From Halisarca cf. caerulea (taxonomy: Eukaryota; Porifera; Demospongiae; Chondrillida; Halisarcidae), in contig CAUJGJ010000368.1 in assembly GCA_963170055.1 (NCBI GenBank), positions 550,001 to 567,500 on the forward strand: 17,500 nt of DNA. Direction: 5' to 3'. Shown piece after piece: positions 1 through 17,500 of this stretch; position 1 is the stretch's first letter, and the number at the start of each line of letters is the position of its first letter. The notes under the pieces were generated by a model, which was given only the letters and a program-made list of their open reading frames with translations, did not search any database and had not been told where the DNA came from. Position numbers and translations under genes: made by a program.

Positions 1-19
1 CTTGCCGGTGATGCTCTTC

Positions 20-77
20 TAGTCTCGCGTGGCCAGACCGCACTATCGCGATATTGCGGTCTGGCTACGCGAGACTA
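20..77. mobile_element. Foldback MITE, TAGTCTCG ends
   Basis: Near-perfect 58-bp inverted repeat: TAGTCTCGCGTGGCCAGACC pairs with the complementary right arm ending GCGAGACTA. It shares its ends with the 45-bp hairpin at 11239-11283. I see no clean target-site duplication here. Confidence 0.75.
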
Positions 78-594
78 ATGAGCATAGACTCTTTATACAT
101 AATGTAACTATGTATTTACTACTCTTTGATTGAGTAATAATGAACTTTAAAAAAAGATTACAATCACGATCATGATCAGAAGATCTTATTTAGATCAAAC
201 CATGTGTAGGGTAGAGTATCTATGATTAAACTGGAGTGCCCACTAGCTCTGCTGGGAAGCACTATTAAGGCTCCCAGTGAGGTCATACAAAGAAAGAAAA
301 GAATCAAAAAGACATATATATATATTAACACATGCGAAAAAGGGAGATATATGTACGTATATCTAACAAATAGCCATGCGCATGCAGAAATAAAAGTGCT
401 TAATGTACATTAACAGTCTGTGTTCTACATGTGTTGTAACTATTTTACGTACAGTGGAAAATCATAAAGAACATGTATATACGAATGTACATGTGTATAT
501 CTACAATATTGTATACTTATGGATTAGTCTGTGTAACCCCAACCACTATTTCGCCTCCCTTATTTGTGACTATGATGTCACTGGTTGACCAGTG

Positions 595-598
<4 letters not shown>

Positions 599-675
<77 letters not shown>
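599..675. repeat. (AT)n microsatellite
   Basis: Uninterrupted TA run of about 77 bases in intron 1 of copy A. It occupies the position that in copies B and C begins the HIRAN-carrying element. Confidence 0.95.
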
Positions 676-677
<2 letters not shown>

Positions 678-758
678 GCTTGTACATACTATCATAGTTA
701 ATGTAATTTCTACTGTGTCAATATGTGCATGTGTTTTTCAAATTTTCATTTCTTCCAG

Positions 759-5615
<4,857 letters not shown>

Positions 5616-5797
5616 TCAGTTGGAACACTGTAGAAAACCTTGTACTGGCCTGACTGGCACTTGTTTGGTAGATTTTATGACAATTAATTTTCAGTTTCAT
5701 ATAATTTCATATTTTATTTTCTGTGTGGTATTATTGGCAGTAACCTCTAGACTAAGTACGTACATTTTACTTATCATGTGCGTACGTATGTTTAGTA

Positions 5798-5983
5798 CAG
5801 CAGAACCTCCTTGATAAGAACACTCTTAGGCGCTTCACACAAACTAGTTTCCAAACCCTGTTTGGTTTGCTGTAATACTGTACATGTTGTATCATATTGA
5901 TTCTGATATTAAGAACTTCTGCATGATAATTATGTAACTAATTTTGTGGGTCCCTTAAAGTCAATCTTAATGAGGTTTGACTG
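5798..5983. mobile_element. Small pogo-like MITE, 3' flank of copy A
   Basis: CAGCAGAACCTCCTTGATAAG at the left is matched by the complement of TTAATGAGGTTTGACTG at the right. TA precedes the left end, but no TA follows the right end, so the insertion is old or the edge is eroded. The copy B homologue starts at 13616. Confidence 0.55.
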
Positions 5984-6623
5984 CCATGTTGATTTGTTCA
6001 GAATTTAATGATTTTGGTGCAAATATTATGTAAATGTTTGTGGCCATTTTGTTTCACAACATGCCTATATAATTATAGTGTACAGTGTACTCTCATTTTT
6101 CTGCTGTTACAATTATAATTCACTTATAGTTAAATTTGACACATATACCAATTTCCTATATGCATGGATATTATAATAATTTTGATCGTGTACAATATCA
6201 AGAGAAAAGGTCAGATGATGCACATCAAGACCAGCCATATAGCAACAAATATTTGTTTATAATACAGTGAAATGCAAACAACATTAACCAGAAAAAGAAC
6301 TATAATAATTGCACTGTTGCCACATTCTACTGTCCACATTACCACTCTCATTGGACACAGTGCTGCAACCATGCTAGTGATTGTATAATTATAACCTAAA
6401 CCACGGTTCTATACCAGTATATATATGGCCCTTTTACATACACAAGTGTACCTTTTCGTGCACAAGTCAAGCCCTGGAATGCAAGTAGACTTGTCTATAG
6501 TTCTCGTTTAGATATTTGCACTGGACGATGGATGATGGGATCAGTGCAGGGTCCGGCGGTGTCATGGCACCGGCGGCGACAGTATATGATATTGTAACAA
6601 ATGAAACAACATGTGTTCAATGT

Positions 6624-6881
6624 ATCAACAAAGGGTTTGTAGTTGTGCTTTGACCATACTATAAAAAAAGCACCATCACGGTGGCAAATTCTCACAGTAA
6701 GAAGAGAGGACTTCAACGCGTAAAGACGCGACTACTCTAAAATTCTCTTCTTAACTTCTAAAAGCTCCAACTAAAGCTAGGGTAGGTAAAATGTACTAAC
6801 CACGTTAACCAGAGACGAAACATTGCTGTTTTGCCAATGTGCTATAAGGCCTTTTCTGGGAATTCCACCCTTCATCAATGT
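6624..6881. mobile_element. Copy-B-only insertion upstream of exon 1
   Basis: Present before copy B but missing before copy C, where ACATGTGTTCAGTGTGTTCTG is continuous around 14459-14479. TCAATGT occurs at both edges (6617-6623 and 6875-6881), consistent with a 7-bp target duplication. I recognise no inverted repeats or coding sequence inside. Confidence 0.55.
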
Positions 6882-6889
6882 GTTCTGTG

Positions 6890-7042
6890 ATTTTATCATT
6901 CCATCATGTTTTACAACATCTTGTGTATTTTTCCTTAGTGTTATTGATTGATTGCCGAAGATCTAGAAAAAAATCTGAAACAAAAACAACATAACTTTGC
7001 AATGATGCATTACTATTGCGCAATTAACCCTTCTCATAAAAA
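6890..7042 (+). promoter_or_regulatory. Conserved start-proximal region of copy B
   Basis: Nearly identical to 14482-14646 before copy C, apart from small indels. It includes TTGCAATGATGCAT and the perfect palindrome ATTGCGCAAT (7015-7024), 18 bases before the ATG. That palindrome is the textbook C/EBP-type bZIP site. There is no TATA box. The promoter and 5' UTR role is inferred from position and conservation. Confidence 0.5.
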
Positions 7043-13453
<6,411 letters not shown>

Positions 13454-13615
13454 TCAGTTGGAACACTGTAGAAAACCTTCTACTGACACTTATTTGGTAG
13501 ATTTTAATGACAATTAATTTTCAGTTTCATATAATTTCATATTTTATTTTCTGTGTGGTATTATTGGCAATATCCTCTAGACTATGTTTTACTTATCATA
13601 TGCGTATGTTTAGTA

Positions 13616-13824
13616 CAGTAGAACCTCCTTGATAAGAACACTCTTAGGCGCTTCACACAAGCTAGTTTCCAAACCCTGCATGTTTGGTTGCTGTAGTACT
13701 GTACATGTAGTATCACATCCTGATAAGAACATCTACATGCATGCATGATAATTATGTAACTAATTTTGTGGCCATGGGTCCCCTAAAGTCCATCCATAAA
13801 GTTATAATGAGGTCTATTTGCCTG
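13616..13824. mobile_element. Small pogo-like MITE, 3' flank of copy B
   Basis: CAGTAGAACCTCCTTGATAAG left end, identical in position to 5798. The right end is degraded (AATGAGGTC...CCTG). Intermediate sequence differs from copy A by several indels. Confidence 0.5.
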
Positions 13825-14481
13825 CCATGTCAATTTGTTCAGAATTTAATGATTTTGGCGCAAATATTATGTAAATGTTTGTGGCTATTTTGTTTCACAA
13901 CATGCCTATATAATTATAGTGTACAGTGTACTCTCATTTTTCTGCTGTTACACTAATTCACTATAGTTAAATTTGACTGATATACCAACTTCCTATGCAT
14001 GGATATTATAATTATTTTAATCGCATACAATATCAAGAAAAAGGTGAGATGATGTGCATCAAGATCAGCCATAGCAACAAATATTTCTTTATAATAATAC
14101 AGTGAAATACCAACAACATTAACAGAAAAAGAACTATAATTGCATTGTTGCCGCATTCTACTGTCCATATGCACATAATTACCACTCTCACTGGACGCAG
14201 TGCTGCAGCCAGCTAGTGAGTGTATAGTCTATAGACCTCAGGACCAACATGTATATATGACCTATATATGACCTATAGGTTCTATACCAGTAGTGACCCT
14301 TTTATAGACGAGTGTACTTTTAATTGTGCACAAGTCAAGCCCTGGAATGCAAGTAGACTTGTCTATAGTTCTCGTTTAGATGTTGCACTGGACGATGAAT
14401 GGTGGACTCAGTGCAAGGCCGGTGTCACGGCGGCAATATATATTATACAAATGAAACAACATGTGTTCAGTGTGTTCTGTG

Positions 14482-14646
14482 ACTTTATCATTGCATCATG
14501 TTTTTACAACATCTTGTGTATTTTTCCTTAGTGGTTATTTTGTTGATTGATTGCCGAAGATCTAGAAAAAAAATCTGAAGCAAAACTGAGCAACATAACT
14601 TTGCAATGATGCATTACTATTGCGCAATTAACCCTTCTCATAAAAA
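14482..14646 (+). promoter_or_regulatory. Conserved start-proximal region of copy C
   Basis: Matches 6890-7042. ATTGCGCAAT is at 14619-14628, again 18 bases before the ATG. Function inferred only from conservation and position. Confidence 0.5.
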
Positions 14647-17454
<2,808 letters not shown>

Positions 17455-17500
17455 GTAAGACTGTGTGACTAGTTCATAGAAGTTGCAGGCAGTGAATATA

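Larger units (their letters stand above)
1..758 (+). other. 3' part of intron 1 of copy A
   Basis: Non-coding. It holds a hairpin element (20-77), about 300 bases of AT-rich sequence with no match elsewhere in the window, and then blocks from about 380 onward that align with intron 1 of B and C. An AT dinucleotide run stands where B and C carry about 0.9 kb of inserted elements. The short open frames here are not supported by any conservation. Confidence 0.7.
5616..7042. other. Spacer between copies A and B
   Basis: 3' flank of copy A and 5' flank of copy B. It contains a small MITE (5798-5983), AT-rich sequence alignable with 13454-14646, a GC-rich palindromic patch near 6550-6575, a copy-B-only insertion (6624-6881) and the conserved start-proximal block. 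I see no AATAAA signal and no convincing gene. Confidence 0.7.
13454..14646. other. Spacer between copies B and C
   Basis: Alignable with 5616-7042 but lacks the 258-bp insertion. It contains the B copy of the small pogo-like MITE, AT-rich sequence, GACCTATATATGACCTATAG repeats near 14260-14280 and the conserved block before copy C. No convincing gene or RNA. Confidence 0.7.

Noticed and set aside
222..588. Two 60-residue frames in intron 1 of copy A
   Set aside because: Low-complexity AT-rich sequence, no conservation with copies B and C in frame, no splice or domain support.
6540..6580. GC-rich palindrome near CCGGCGGTGTCATGGCACCG as a terminator or RNA gene
   Set aside because: The counterpart at about 14410-14440 is shorter and does not keep the stem, so there is no sign of a conserved structure.
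14268..14531. 87-residue frame in the B-C spacer
   Set aside because: The homologous stretch before copy B (about 6400-6620) carries frame-breaking indels and no known motif, so it is not conserved as coding.

Overview
The window looks like nuclear DNA of an invertebrate animal. Short exons are separated by GT-AG introns, the introns are full of TG/CA microsatellites and small inverted-repeat transposons, and the only recognisable host gene is of eukaryotic type. A demosponge (Amphimedon-like) is my best guess from the style of the repeats and from a HIRAN-like fragment of a kind I associate with sponges and cnidarians. That is a low-confidence inference, not something the sequence proves.

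The window is a tandem array of one gene, a divergent importin-alpha (karyopherin-alpha, the NLS receptor of nuclear import). The repeat period is about 8 kb: exon 2 to exon 2 is 8,336 bp and then 7,997 bp. Copy A (759-5615) enters the window at exon 2, because its exon 1 lies upstream. Copy B (7043-13453) is complete: 11 exons whose phases all join, giving a 543-residue protein with no internal stop. Copy C (14647-17454) supplies exons 1 and 2 and runs off the right edge. Exon 1 carries a reduced IBB-like segment. Exon 2 carries its last basic residues, an acidic linker and the first ARM helices. Exons 3-11 carry ARM repeats with the WxxxN NLS-binding ladder.

All three copies lie on the + strand in the same order, so this is a product of local duplication. 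B and C are closer to each other than to A: they share exon 2 residues, and they share an 0.9-kb block of intron 1 insertions that A lacks. Copy A has a damaged exon 4 donor plus a one-base shift in exon 5, which a different donor/acceptor pair could repair. Copy B has lost an NLS-binding tryptophan (W to R) in the ARM7-equivalent repeat.

The non-coding sequence is a layered set of MITEs. They include pogo/Tigger-like nested elements in intron 6 (one of which expanded into a 32-bp minisatellite), foldback hairpins flanked by 9-11 bp direct repeats, a CAGGCCCGTAGC-ended element in intron 9, and a 0.58-kb terminal-inverted-repeat element in intron 1 that carries a truncated HIRAN-like coding fragment. 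Intergenic spacers (5616-7042 and 13454-14646) hold no convincing gene. The 150-170 bp before each start codon is conserved between B and C and contains a perfect ATTGCGCAAT palindrome. I found no RNA gene, CRISPR array or prokaryotic system.
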